Shown here one piece after another: positions 40,866-49,438 of a stretch of 64,000 nucleotides of DNA (positions are counted from its first letter, which is position 1; the number at the start of each line of letters is the position of its first letter). The DNA comes from Streptomyces californicus. Lineage in GTDB: Bacteria; Actinomycetota; Actinomycetes; Streptomycetales; Streptomycetaceae. The stretch lies in the NCBI RefSeq assembly GCF_000717645.1, contig NZ_JNZZ01000016.1, positions 248,001-312,000 of the forward strand, read 5' to 3'. The position numbers and the translations under genes were made by a program. The notes under the pieces were generated by a model, which saw nothing but the letters and a program-made list of their open reading frames with translations, was not told the DNA's origin and made no database searches.

Positions 40866-40980
40866 GTGATCCTCGTTCCGCGCGGGTCCAGGGTCGGTTT
40901 GTCCGCACAGGGGTACCCCTTGTCCCCGGCGCGTAACGCCATGCCTCCGGTACCGGGCCCCACCGCCGCCGAGACGGAAC

Positions 40981-41061
40981 ATGAGAGGGCGGCCGTCTGC
41001 AGTCCGGGGTCACGTCGTCGGTGCCGCCCTGCCCGTCGACGGCGGCTACACCGCCCAGTAA
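40981..41061 (+). pseudogene. Relic 3' end of a short-chain dehydrogenase
   Basis: The frame to the TAA at 41059-41061 reads HVVGAALPVDGGYTAQ (41011 on), the near-universal C-terminus of SDR enzymes (V-G-x-x-L-P-V-D-G-G-Y). Only about 17 family-like residues remain; the bases upstream belong to no SDR. An ATG at 40981 in frame would give a 26-residue peptide. I read it as the tail of a deleted gene. Confidence 0.55.
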
Positions 41062-41093
41062 GCCGCGGCCCCCGCCGTCTCCCGTCCGGGACG

Positions 41094-41336
41094 TCAGGAC
41101 AGGGCGACGGGTGCGGGCTCCGGTGTGCCGGGGGCCGGCCGGCGGCGCAGTCGCTCACGAGCGGCCGCGACCGCCGACGTGATGTCCCGGGTCCCGGTGG
41201 TGACGCACAGCGTGTAGCTCACGTCCTCCAGGCGCCGGGCCGCCTCCGCGGCGTCACCGCCCTTGCCGTGTTCGGCCGTCAGCGCGTCGTAGCGGCGTAG
41301 AAGCTCTTCGAGTACCGCAGGGTGGGCCAGCAGCAT
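41094..41336 (-). CDS. DUF5133 family protein
   Basis: 80 residues: LLAHPAVLEELLRRYDALTAEHGKGGDAAEAARRLEDVSYTLCVTTGTRDITSAVAAARERL matches the small Streptomyces DUF5133 protein, which has no known function. ATG 41336 with an AAAGG ribosome site. A longer start at 41399 is possible but unlike the family. Confidence 0.78.
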   Translation of the reverse strand: MLLAHPAVLEELLRRYDALTAEHGKGGDAAEAARRLEDVSYTLCVTTGTRDITSAVAAARERLRRRPAPGTPEPAPVALS

Positions 41337-41936
41337 CGCACTCGGCCTTTCTCTCACGAAGGAACGCCGGTGGAGACCGGCGAGCAGCACACACAGCACA
41401 CAGCGGGGAGGCCGGCGCCGGTGATCTCTTCGGGCACGGCCGGGTCGCTCCGGGGCATCGGGCTGCCGCGGGGCGGAGAAAAGAACAGGACTCGCACAGG
41501 AGCGGAGAAGTCGTTCACGGGTGGTGCGGGAACCTCACCGGCCACCTCGTGGAGGACGGCAGCGGGTTCGAACGGGCCGCTTCCTGACCTCCACTGTCAC
41601 TTTTCCCATCCGGGCGCCGTTCATGCAAATCGCGCCGGCGCACCACCCGGTACGGCCCGCTCGCCGCTCCCCCGTTTTCACCTGTTTGGCGGCTATGGGC
41701 AGGGGCACTCGCCGTGTGTGCTTCGGACAAGAGGCGCGCCCTGCGGGAGCCGCGGGACGTGTCCGTCCGGCTCATCCCCTCCCGCGGCCGAAGAACACCG
41801 TCGACGTCGAGGAGTGAACCCGTATGCGGGCCGGAGCCTGCCGAAGCCGCGCGACCACCCCACCCCGGCGCCCGGATGGTGGGGCACGAGTGGGCCGAAC
41901 GGTGACCGTGCCGCCCGCACCGCCCGCCGCCGCGTC
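41337..41936. other. 600-bp gap without a recognisable gene
   Basis: Frames through this stretch are open but encode only Arg/Pro/Gly-rich text with no family resemblance. I see no strong inverted repeat or RNA gene. It presumably holds the promoter of the FUSC-like gene at 41937, which has no obvious ribosome site. Confidence 0.4.
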
Positions 41937-43019
41937 ATGAGGGCGGCCCTGGCACGGCTGACGCCCTTCCTGCACCGGCCCGACCGGTACCAGGTGGTGC
42001 AGTCCCTCAAGGCCGCGGCGGCGGCCATCATCGCCTGGGCCCTGACCGGATGGTGGCTGGACGCCCCCATGGCCCTGATGGCTCCGTGGGCGGCCGTGGC
42101 CCTGGTCCAGGGCACCGTGTACCGGTCGCTGCGCACCGCCGTGCAGCTCTTCGTGATGATCGCGGCCGGAACGCTGCTCGCCGCCGGCGCCGCCGCGCTC
42201 ACCGGGGACACCATGATCGCCATGGTCGTGGCGCTCCCGCTGGCCACCCTGCTCGGCAATCTGGCCTCCGTGGGCGGTCAGGGCCTGTACGCGTCCACCA
42301 CCGCCCTCTTCGTGCTCGCGTACGGCTCGTACTCGCTGCCGGCCGTCGGGCACCGGCTGCTGGAGACCCTGGTCGGGGCCGTCGTGGGCGTCGCCGTGAA
42401 CGCCGTGGTGCTGCCGCCGGTCCACTCGCTCCACGCGGGGAAGCTGGCGGCGGCGCTGCCGCGCGACTGCGCCCGGCTGCTGCGGGAGATGGGCGACGGC
42501 CTGGAGGAGTACGACGCGCAGCGCGCGGAGAGCTGGAACCGGAGCGCCAACGACCTGCTGACCGCGTTGTCGGAGCTCTACGTCGGACGCAGGTGGGACT
42601 CCGAGAGCTTCCGGCTGAACCCCGTACGCCGCCTGCGCCGCAGTACGCCCGCCCCCTCCGCCGACTGGGACATCGTCTGGGCCCGGGTGGCGAACCGGCT
42701 GCTCGGACTGACCTTGACGCTCTGGGAGACCGCCTCGGAGAACCGGGAACTGCCCCGGCCCCCGGACCGGGCCCTGGACGAACTCGGCCGGCTCCTGTCG
42801 GCGGCGGCCGACGCCTGCACGGCCTACGGGACGATCATGGCGCACGGGGACGACGAGGAGGGGCGCGACCGCCGGGACACCGCCCTGGCCGATGCCCACC
42901 GGGCCCTCGCCTCCCTGAAGGGCCGGTTGGACGGCCAGGAACCCGACGTGGGCGCGGCGATCGGCAGCCTCGTGGCCGACTGCCAGGCCCTGCTCGACGA
43001 CCTCACGCCGGAGGCGTGA
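41937..43019 (+). CDS. FUSC/aromatic-acid-exporter-like membrane protein
   Basis: 360 residues. About six hydrophobic segments (residues about 25-155: LKAAAAAIIAWALTGWWL, LFVMIAAGTLLAAGAAALTG and others), then a helical soluble half with LLREMGDGLEEYDAQ and KGRLDG repeats; the family resembles FUSC/YccS-type efflux proteins. ATG 41937 chosen because hydrophobic segments start soon after; upstream text in the same frame is low-complexity. Substrate unknown. Confidence 0.78.
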   Translation: MRAALARLTPFLHRPDRYQVVQSLKAAAAAIIAWALTGWWLDAPMALMAPWAAVALVQGTVYRSLRTAVQLFVMIAAGTLLAAGAAALTGDTMIAMVVALPLATLLGNLASVGGQGLYASTTALFVLAYGSYSLPAVGHRLLETLVGAVVGVAVNAVVLPPVHSLHAGKLAAALPRDCARLLREMGDGLEEYDAQRAESWNRSANDLLTALSELYVGRRWDSESFRLNPVRRLRRSTPAPSADWDIVWARVANRLLGLTLTLWETASENRELPRPPDRALDELGRLLSAAADACTAYGTIMAHGDDEEGRDRRDTALADAHRALASLKGRLDGQEPDVGAAIGSLVADCQALLDDLTPEA

Positions 43020-43110
43020 GGCACGCGGTAGGCGGCCGCCCGGGGCCGTTGCCGCCCCGGATCCGCCCAAGGACGTGAGCCGGGGTCAGTACCGGCGGTA
43101 CGGTCGGCGG

Positions 43111-43545
43111 GTGGAGTCGAAGAGCATGAGCGCATGCCCGTTGCACGGAGTCGGTGTGTTCCCCGGCTATCTGATCGGGCGTCGTCTCGAACGGGTGGTC
43201 GCGTCGTGGCATCGGTACGGCACGGAGCCGCCGTCCGGTCCACTGGACGTGTGGCTGATCGACAGTGAGGCGGTCGCCACGCGCGTCACCACCGGTTCGG
43301 ACTGGTGCCTGGTGGTCGAGACGTCGGATCCCCGCACGGGGTACGACATGGCGGAGTCGGGGCGCGTGGAGGTGGCGGAGACCAGCGGCACGACCCCGTT
43401 CGCGGGCCACATCGGCGAGACCGTGCAGGCGGTCAGCGAGGAGGGCGCACCCGGCAGTGGGCGGACCGCGTTGGAGATCACCTTCGACTCGGGCACGGTC
43501 CGATGCGAGACCTGGTCCGGAGAGCTCCGCCTGTCCGGCGCGTGA
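43111..43545 (+). CDS. Hypothetical protein
   Basis: 144 residues from GTG 43111 (ATG 43129 is an alternative). Balanced composition: VFPGYLIGRRLERVVASWHRYG, PLDVWLIDSEAVATRVTTGSDWCLVVETSDPRTGYDMAESG and IGETVQAVSEE, a likely compact beta-rich domain; no family recognised. The 3' 379 bp are overlapped on the other strand by the extended TPR gene, which casts doubt on one of the two reading frames; this one looks the better protein. Confidence 0.6.
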   Translation: MESKSMSACPLHGVGVFPGYLIGRRLERVVASWHRYGTEPPSGPLDVWLIDSEAVATRVTTGSDWCLVVETSDPRTGYDMAESGRVEVAETSGTTPFAGHIGETVQAVSEEGAPGSGRTALEITFDSGTVRCETWSGELRLSGA

Positions 43546-44357
43546 CCCGCCTCAGGAGCGGCGGCGTGCCGGGCCGCCGTCGCGGCGATCACCCGTTCCC
43601 TGGCCAGTCGCCGGGCCTGCCTGAGCCTCGATTCGGCCAGGAGGAGGGGGACGAACCAGATCCAGCCCCACACGCTGTAGGAGACAGCCCCGCTCAGCAC
43701 CAACGCCTTGTTGGTGGCGATGGCCAGCAGGAGGGCGGTGGCGTACGCGGCCGCCCGGTGGCGGACGACGAGCCGCAGCGGGGCCCTTCCCGGGCCGTCC
43801 AGCAACTCCAGGGCGGCCGCGACCTCGACGGCCCGCAGGTCTTCCGGGTGGGCGGGCGCCCGGCCACCGCCCCGGGCCAGTGCTTCGGCGACATCATCGC
43901 CGTGGGACGTGGACGCCGCCCGGTCCGCCGTCGTGGCAGCCGTCCGCTGCCGTACGTCCTGCCAGTAGCCCCGCCCGGCCCAGCCGAGCGCGGCGTCCAC
44001 CCGTGCCGCCTCGGGCGACCCGGCGGGCGCCAGGACCGCGATCCGCTCCTTGAGCCGCTCCACCCGGGCGGCGCGCCCGGGGTACGACCAGGTGTCGGCG
44101 CGCAGGCACAGTTCCAGGTAGGAGACGAGGAGTCCGAGGTCGTCGGGCCACTGCGCGAGCCCGGCCTCGTAGGCAGCTTCCGCGTCGGCGTCGTGGTCGT
44201 CGTCGTCCTCCGCCGCGTGCGCGAGGCCGAGCCACCGGTAGAGCACCGGATCGGGGCCGAGCTCCGCCAGCCCGGCCTCCGCGGCCTTGCGGGCCTCCCT
44301 GAAACCGCCCAGTGCGAAGAGGTCCTCGCACCGGTCGGCGTATGCGTCACGCGTCAT
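43167..44357 (-). CDS. TPR-like protein with two membrane helices; C-terminal part doubtful
   Basis: From ATG 44357 residues 1-130 look like a tetratricopeptide/helical repeat protein (DAYADRCEDLFALGGFREARKAAEAGLAELGPDPVLYRWLGLAHAA, then YEAGLAQWPDDLGLLVSYLELCLRADTW). Around 195-240 are hydrophobic stretches (AAAYATALLLAIATNKALVL and VWGWIWFVPLLLAESRL). After RLARERVIAATAARHA the text turns to Pro/Ser-rich shadow-like sequence, antisense to the 43111 gene. A one-base shift there would end at the TGA at 43554-43552. Function unknown. Confidence 0.6.
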   Translation of the reverse strand: MTRDAYADRCEDLFALGGFREARKAAEAGLAELGPDPVLYRWLGLAHAAEDDDDHDADAEAAYEAGLAQWPDDLGLLVSYLELCLRADTWSYPGRAARVERLKERIAVLAPAGSPEAARVDAALGWAGRGYWQDVRQRTAATTADRAASTSHGDDVAEALARGGGRAPAHPEDLRAVEVAAALELLDGPGRAPLRLVVRHRAAAYATALLLAIATNKALVLSGAVSYSVWGWIWFVPLLLAESRLRQARRLARERVIAATAARHAAAPEAGHAPDRRSSPDQVSHRTVPESKVISNAVRPLPGAPSSLTACTVSPMWPANGVVPLVSATSTRPDSAMSYPVRGSDVSTTRHQSEPVVTRVATASLSISHTSSGPDGGSVPYRCHDATTRSRRRPIR

Positions 44358-44589
44358 CCGTCCCACCCCGGTCAGCCGAAAGCCCTACGGTCGGCTCCAC
44401 GAACCTGCTGGTCAAGTACGTGCGCGCGCCCCGTCCGCCCTCTGCCGCCCCATCCGGGTCCGGGCCGCCCCGGGCCCGCCGGGCCGGTTCCGGCCCGCGT
44501 CGCCGGCCCGGCCCTTCCGGCGGACACCTCGCGAAGGCGGCACGCGCACTCGATACTGGTCCGGACGTTCACCTGCCGAGGAGAGTCCG

Positions 44590-45582
44590 TTGCGCATGCT
44601 GATCAACGTTCCCGAGACCGTGGTCGCCGACGCTCTGCGGGGCATCGCCGCCGCGCATCCCGACCTGACCGTCGATGTGGAGAACCGGGTCGTCGTCCGG
44701 CGGGACGCGCCCGTGGCGGGGAAGGTGGCCCTCGTCTCCGGGGGCGGTTCGGGGCACGAGCCGCTGCACGCCGGATTCGTCGGGCCCGGGATGCTGTCGG
44801 CCGCCTGTCCCGGCGAGGTGTTCACCTCGCCCGTACCGGATCAGATGGTGCGGGCCGCCGCGGCCGTCGACAGCGGGGCCGGGGTGCTGTTCGTCGTCAA
44901 GAACTACACCGGTGACGTGCTCAACTTCGAGATGGCCGCCGAACTCGCCGACGACGAGGGCATCCAGGTCGCCCAGGTCGTGGTGGACGACGACGTGGCC
45001 GTGAGCGACAGCACGTTCACCGCCGGGCGGCGGGGTACGGGAGCGACGCTGTTCGTCGAGAAGATCGCCGGAGCGGCGGCCGACGAGGGCGCGCCGCTGG
45101 AGCGGGTGGCGGCGGTGGCCCGGCAGGTGAACGGCTCCTCGCGCAGCTTCGGGGTGGCGCTGAGCTCCGTCACCACCCCGGCCAAGGGCAGCCCCACCTT
45201 CGATCTGCCCTCCGGTGAGCTGGAGTTGGGCATCGGCATCCACGGGGAGCCGGGGCGCGAGCGGCGGCCGATGATGACGTCCGGGGAGATCGCCGACTTC
45301 GCCGTCGACGCGGTCCTGGAGGACCTGCGCCCCACCGGCCCGGTGCTGGCGCTGGTGAACGGTATGGGGGCGACGCCGCTGCTGGAGCTGTACGGCTTCA
45401 ACGCGGAGGTCCACCGCGTGCTGTCCGAGCGGGGCGTCACGGTGGCTCGTACCCTCGTGGGGAACTATGTGACGTCGCTCGACATGGCGGGCTGCTCGGT
45501 GACGCTGTGCCAGGTCGACGAGGAGCTGCTGCGACTGTGGGACGCGCCGGTGGAGACGGCCGCGCTCCGCTGGGGGCGCTGA
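44590..45582 (+). CDS. dhaK: Dihydroxyacetone kinase subunit DhaK
   Basis: 330 residues. GGGSGHEPLHAGFVGPGMLSAACPGEVFTSP, KNYTGDVLNFEMAAE, and the DHA-binding His in GIGIHGEPGRER are intact. DhaK binds dihydroxyacetone covalently and passes phosphate from DhaL. TTG 44590 sits 6 nt behind GAGGAG and so is preferred; ATG 44596 is a possible start with a 12-nt gap. First of dhaKLM. Confidence 0.93.
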   Translation: MRMLINVPETVVADALRGIAAAHPDLTVDVENRVVVRRDAPVAGKVALVSGGGSGHEPLHAGFVGPGMLSAACPGEVFTSPVPDQMVRAAAAVDSGAGVLFVVKNYTGDVLNFEMAAELADDEGIQVAQVVVDDDVAVSDSTFTAGRRGTGATLFVEKIAGAAADEGAPLERVAAVARQVNGSSRSFGVALSSVTTPAKGSPTFDLPSGELELGIGIHGEPGRERRPMMTSGEIADFAVDAVLEDLRPTGPVLALVNGMGATPLLELYGFNAEVHRVLSERGVTVARTLVGNYVTSLDMAGCSVTLCQVDEELLRLWDAPVETAALRWGR

Positions 45583-45626
45583 GCCGCCGGCCGCACGGCG
45601 TCACCGCGCGCGGCCCCGGCGCGGGG

Positions 45627-45654
45627 CCGGCCGTACCAGCCTGTGTACGGCCGG
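45627..45654. repeat. 10-bp inverted repeat between dhaK and dhaL
   Basis: CCGGCCGTAC and its exact complement with an 8-base loop, in the 111-bp gap between two genes of the operon. May stabilise or terminate the dhaK part of the message. Confidence 0.5.
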
Positions 45655-45693
45655 GGCGAGGGGCCCCGGCCGTACCGAGGAACAGGAGACCTT

Positions 45694-46302
45694 GTGCTCG
45701 ACACCGACTTCTTCCGCCGCTGGATGACCGCCGCAGCGGCTTCCGTGGACCGTGAGGCGGACCACCTGACCGATCTGGACTCGGCGATCGGAGACGCCGA
45801 CCACGGCAGCAATCTGCAGCGCGGCTTCGCGGCGGTGAAGGCGGTGCTGGAGAAGGACGCCCCGGCCACGCCCGGTGCGCTGCTGGCGCTGGCCGGACGG
45901 CAGCTCATCTCCACGGTGGGCGGGGCGTCCGGCCCGCTGTACGGGACGCTGCTGCGCCGTACGGGCAAGGCGCTCGGGGACGAGGCCGAGGTGACGCAGG
46001 AGCAGTTCGCCCAGGCGTTCGCGGCGGGGGTGGCCGCGGTGGGGCAGCTGGGCGGCGCCCAGGCCGGGGACAAGACGATGCTCGACGCGCTGCTGCCCGC
46101 GGCGGAGGCGCTCGCCCTCTCGTTCGACGGGGCGGCGGACGCGGCCCGTGCGGGAGCGGAGGCCACGGTGCCGATGCGGGCGCGCAAGGGCCGGGCCAGC
46201 TATCTGGGTGAGCGCAGTATCGGGCACCAGGACCCCGGGGCGACGTCGGCGGCGCTGCTGGTGGACGCCCTGGCGGAGACGGCGGACGGGGAGGGCGCGT
46301 GA
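45694..46302 (+). CDS. dhaL: Dihydroxyacetone kinase subunit DhaL
   Basis: 202 residues; LTDLDSAIGDADHGSNLQRGF provides the Mg-ADP aspartates and GDKTMLDALLPA and GRASYLGERSIGHQDPGATSAALL are family motifs. DhaL carries ADP as a cofactor that is phosphorylated by DhaM. GTG 45694 is behind GGAG. Ends in a GTGA overlap with dhaM. Confidence 0.93.
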   Translation: MLDTDFFRRWMTAAAASVDREADHLTDLDSAIGDADHGSNLQRGFAAVKAVLEKDAPATPGALLALAGRQLISTVGGASGPLYGTLLRRTGKALGDEAEVTQEQFAQAFAAGVAAVGQLGGAQAGDKTMLDALLPAAEALALSFDGAADAARAGAEATVPMRARKGRASYLGERSIGHQDPGATSAALLVDALAETADGEGA

Positions 46303-46709
46303 GCGGCGAGCGTCAGGTGGGCATCGTGCTGGTCTCGCACAGCGGGCCGGTGGCCGAGTCGGTCGCGGAGCTGGCCCGGGGCCTCGCCGCCGGAGGGGTG
46401 ACCGCCCCGGTCGCCCCGGCGGGCGGACTGCCGAACGGCGGGCTGGGAACAAGCGCGGAACTGATCGGCCGGGCGGCCGCCTCGGTGGACCGGGGCGCGG
46501 GCGTCGCGGTGCTGGTGGATCTGGGGAGCGCGGTCCTGACCGTCAAGTCGATGCTGGCCGAGGGCGACGAACTGCCGGAGAACACCCGCCTCGTGGACGC
46601 CCCGTTCGTGGAGGGGGCGGTGGCCGCCGTGGTGACCGCGTCGGCGGGCGGCGATCTGGCGGCGGTGGAGGCCGCGGCCTCGGAGGCGTACGGCTACCGC
46701 AAGACGTGA
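46299..46709 (+). CDS. dhaM: PTS-dependent DHA phosphotransferase subunit DhaM (EIIA-Man-like)
   Basis: 136 residues; VGIVLVSHSGPVAESVAELA holds the phospho-His (H14), and VAVLVDLGSAVLTVKSML and LVDAPFVEGAVAAVVTA match the family. Takes phosphate from HPr (PTS) and gives it to DhaL-ADP. Only the EIIA-like domain is present; no fused HPr or EI. GTG 46299 overlaps the dhaL stop. Confidence 0.93.
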   Translation: MSGERQVGIVLVSHSGPVAESVAELARGLAAGGVTAPVAPAGGLPNGGLGTSAELIGRAAASVDRGAGVAVLVDLGSAVLTVKSMLAEGDELPENTRLVDAPFVEGAVAAVVTASAGGDLAAVEAAASEAYGYRKT

Positions 46710-46850
46710 GGCCCCCGCCCCGGGACGGTGTGGGGCGGCCGGGCGGTCCCGCGTCGCCGGGCGCCTCGGCGTGCCCGCCCGGGGAGGCCGTCCGCGTACG
46801 CCCTCCCGCCCGCCTGGCGTCTCCCGCGTCGCCGCAGCAGACTTGACGGC

Positions 46851-47357
46851 ATGTCGAGAAGCAGACGGAGTGCGGGGCTTCTGCTCTTCCGGGTCACGGA
46901 GGAGGCGGCGGGCGAGCGGGACGTCGAGGTGCTGATCGGGCACATGGGCGGGCCGTTCTGGGCGGGGCGGGAGGAGGCCGCCTGGTCGGTTCCGAAGGGC
47001 GAGTACGGCCCGGACGAGAGCGCGGAGGCGGCCGCCCGCCGGGAGTTCACGGAGGAGCTGGGGGTGCCGGTGCCGCCCGGGGAGTGGATCGCGCTCGGCG
47101 AGTCCCGGCAGCGCAGCGGCAAGACGGTGACCGCCTGGGGTCTGGAGGCGGAGCTGGACGTGGCGTCCGTCGTGCCGGGGACGTTCACGATGGAGTGGCC
47201 GCGCGGGTCCGGCGTGCAGCGGGAGTTCCCGGAGATGGACCGGTTCGCCTGGTGCACGCCGGAGCAGGCCGCGGAGCGGCTGATCGCCGGTCAACGCGTC
47301 TTCGTCGACCGGCTGCGCACTCAGGTGCGTCGCGCGGCCGCCTCCCCCGACGCGTAG
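46851..47357 (+). CDS. NUDIX hydrolase
   Basis: 168 residues; the Nudix box is seen as EYGPDESAEAAARREFTEELGV (G-x5-E-x7-REUXEEXGU with Glu pairs). Acts on nucleoside diphosphate-type substrates, unknown here. Start ATG 46851 without a good ribosome site. The 3' end overlaps the convergent ABC-F gene by 37 bp. Confidence 0.88.
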   Translation: MSRSRRSAGLLLFRVTEEAAGERDVEVLIGHMGGPFWAGREEAAWSVPKGEYGPDESAEAAARREFTEELGVPVPPGEWIALGESRQRSGKTVTAWGLEAELDVASVVPGTFTMEWPRGSGVQREFPEMDRFAWCTPEQAAERLIAGQRVFVDRLRTQVRRAAASPDA

Positions 47358-49021
47358 GACGGGACCGCGTCCGCCGGGCGGCCCGCCCGCAGCTCCAGGA
47401 CGTCGCCGGTGAAGCGGGACCGGAAGCTGCGGTCGTGCGAGACGACGACCACCGCGCCCGGGTACGCGTCGAGCGCCTGCTCCAGCTCCTCGACGAGGCT
47501 CAGCGCGATGTGGTTCGTCGGCTCGTCCAGCACCAGCAGATCGGCCGGCCGGGTCACCAGCCGGGCCAGGGCCAGCCTGCGCTGCTGGCCGACCGAGAGG
47601 GATGCCACCGGCACCCCGAGGTCCTCCGGCCGGAACAGTCCGAGGGCCAGGAGTTCGTCGGCGTACTCGTCGGGGAAGCCGGGCCGGCCGGCCGCGAACG
47701 TGGCGAGCAGCGTGCGCCGGGTGGGGCGCGCGGGCAGTTCCTGCGGCAGGTAGCCGACGCGCGCGTGCCGGGTGACCGTGCCCGTGTCGGGGGCGAGGTC
47801 GCCGGCGAGGACCCGGAGCAGGGTGGTCTTCCCCGCGCCGTTATTGCCGGTCACCAGGAGGCGGGTACCGGCCGCGACGCGGAGGGCGGTCAGGTGCAGG
47901 CGGTCGCCCACGGAGACGTCCTCCAGCTCCACGAGCGTCCTCGGGCGGGCCGCCGCGTCGGGCCCCGTGGCGAGGGCGGGGCGGCCGGTGAAGGCCAGCG
48001 GGCGGGGCGGGGGCGGCACGGAAGAGCCGCGCAGCGCCTCCAGCCGGGTCCGGGCGGCCCTGACCCGGCCGGACAGCTTGGCCTCGTGCGAGCGGCGGTG
48101 CTTGCCGAAGCCCTGTTTCGGGTCGCCTCCGGTGGCCGTGAGCCGCGCCCCGGCCGCCGCGACCAGTTCCTCGGTCCGGGCCAGGTCCGCCAGGTACTCC
48201 TCGTGGTCCTGGGCCCAGCGGCGGCGGGCGGCGGCCTTGGCGGTGCGGTAGCCGTCCCAGCCGTCCCCGTACCGGGTGACCGTGCGCAGGTCCCGGTCGA
48301 CCTCCAGGATGACCGAGGTGACGCGCTCCAGGAACGCCCGGTCGTGGGTGATCGTGACGACGGTCCCCCGGTGGGCGCGGAGGTGGTCCTCCAGCCAGCC
48401 GACGGCGCGGGCGTCGAGGTGGTTGGTCGGTTCGTCGAGGAGCAGCAGTTCGGGCGCGGCGGCCAGGACGCAGGCGAGGGCGAGCCGGGACCGCTCGCCG
48501 CCGGAGAGCGTGGCGAGCGCGCGGTCGCGGGTGAGGTGGGCCAGGCCGAGTCCGTGCAGGGCCGCTTCGGTGCGGGCGTTTGCCCGGTAGCCGTCGCGGT
48601 CCTCGTAGGCGGTGAGGAGGTCTCCGTACGCGGCGAGTTCCGCTTCGGTGGGACCCGGGTCGCCGGGATCGCGCTCCGAGAGCTCCCTCTCCGCCTCGCG
48701 GATGCGGTGTTCGAGATCGCGGAGGTCGGCGAGGGCCGCGTCGACCGCGTCCCGCACGGTGCGGGCGGGGCCGAGGTCGAGTGTCTGGGCGAGGTGGCCG
48801 GTGCCGCCGGGGAACCGGACGGTGACCTCACCGGTGTCCGGCGCCTCGGCCCCGGCCAGCAGGCGGAGCAGCGTGGACTTTCCGGAGCCGTTCTCTCCGA
48901 TGACGGCGATCTTCTCGCCGGGGCGGACGGTGAGGGTCACCTGGTCGAGCACGGAGCGGTCTCCGTACGCCTTGGAGACGTCCTTCACGGCCAGTTGGGT
49001 GCGGTCGCGCTGAGGGTGCAT
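47321..49021 (-). CDS. ABC-F type ribosome-protection ATPase
   Basis: 566 residues, two ABC domains, no membrane helices. Domain 1: [30 protein letters not shown]; domain 2: GNNGAGKTT, LSVGQQRR, LLVLDEPTNH. The linker between them carries a basic helix pair (GFGKHRRSHEAKL), where antibiotic-resistance members contact the ribosome. The LSVGQQRR signature is that of Streptomyces macrolide/lincosamide resistance types. ATG 49021 is behind GAAGG. A 10-residue leader ORF and a hairpin upstream suggest translational/transcriptional attenuation by antibiotic (inference). Confidence 0.9.
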   Translation of the reverse strand: MHPQRDRTQLAVKDVSKAYGDRSVLDQVTLTVRPGEKIAVIGENGSGKSTLLRLLAGAEAPDTGEVTVRFPGGTGHLAQTLDLGPARTVRDAVDAALADLRDLEHRIREAERELSERDPGDPGPTEAELAAYGDLLTAYEDRDGYRANARTEAALHGLGLAHLTRDRALATLSGGERSRLALACVLAAAPELLLLDEPTNHLDARAVGWLEDHLRAHRGTVVTITHDRAFLERVTSVILEVDRDLRTVTRYGDGWDGYRTAKAAARRRWAQDHEEYLADLARTEELVAAAGARLTATGGDPKQGFGKHRRSHEAKLSGRVRAARTRLEALRGSSVPPPPRPLAFTGRPALATGPDAAARPRTLVELEDVSVGDRLHLTALRVAAGTRLLVTGNNGAGKTTLLRVLAGDLAPDTGTVTRHARVGYLPQELPARPTRRTLLATFAAGRPGFPDEYADELLALGLFRPEDLGVPVASLSVGQQRRLALARLVTRPADLLVLDEPTNHIALSLVEELEQALDAYPGAVVVVSHDRSFRSRFTGDVLELRAGRPADAVPSYASGEAAARRT

Positions 49022-49174
49022 GGGTGCCTTCTCGCTGGGTGACGGCCCGCCGCGGCGCACACGGGGTACGGCGCGGTGCGGCGGGGCGTGGCGTGGATGC
49101 CGGACGGCGGAAGGGACGGCGGCGGGTACGCGGATACGTCGACCGCCCCGGGACGTCACGTCACGGGGAGGTGG

Positions 49175-49206
49175 GCACCGGGGCGTCCCGACGGGACGCG
49201 GGGTGC
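49175..49206 (-). promoter_or_regulatory. Hairpin in the ABC-F leader RNA (candidate attenuator)
   Basis: Seven-bp stem GCGTCCC/GGGACGC with a GAC loop (49183-49199), extended by GCACC/GGTGC (49175-49179 and 49202-49206) past a small internal loop. It lies 29 nt after the leader-peptide stop and 153 nt before the ABC-F start, as expected for a stalled-ribosome switch. Confidence 0.5.
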
Positions 49207-49234
49207 GGCGCGCTGCGGCCGTCCGGGCCGGGGA

Positions 49235-49267
49235 TCAGCGGAAGAAGTAGAAGCGGTACGAACCCAT
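49235..49267 (-). CDS. Short leader peptide upstream of ABC-F (MGSYRFYFFR)
   Basis: ATG to TGA, ten codons, read on the minus strand. Five of the ten residues are Tyr or Phe. A TAAACT box (49280-49275) lies 7 nt before the ATG, so the peptide could be the first thing translated on a leaderless mRNA. No ribosome site. Short aromatic/basic leaders occur before other antibiotic-inducible ABC-F genes. Confidence 0.5.
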   Translation of the reverse strand: MGSYRFYFFR

Positions 49268-49316
49268 GCGGGCGAGTTTAGCGAGAGGCCGCCGCCGGGG
49301 CCCGGGAATATCGCCA

Positions 49317-49349
49317 CCCGCCCCGGCAGCGGTGGGCTGCCGGGGCGGG
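49317..49349. terminator. 14-bp stem-loop after the alcohol dehydrogenase gene
   Basis: CCCGCCCCGGCAGC pairs exactly with 49336-49349 around a GGTGG loop, 90 bp past the ADH stop. Separates the ADH transcript from the ABC-F promoter. Confidence 0.75.
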
Positions 49350-49438
49350 CGGAAGGCACGGCGGGCGATGCGGGGAGGTCCGGGGAGGCCCGCGTCCGCG
49401 GCCGGCGCCGTCCCCCGCACCCGCTTCAGCCGGTGGTA

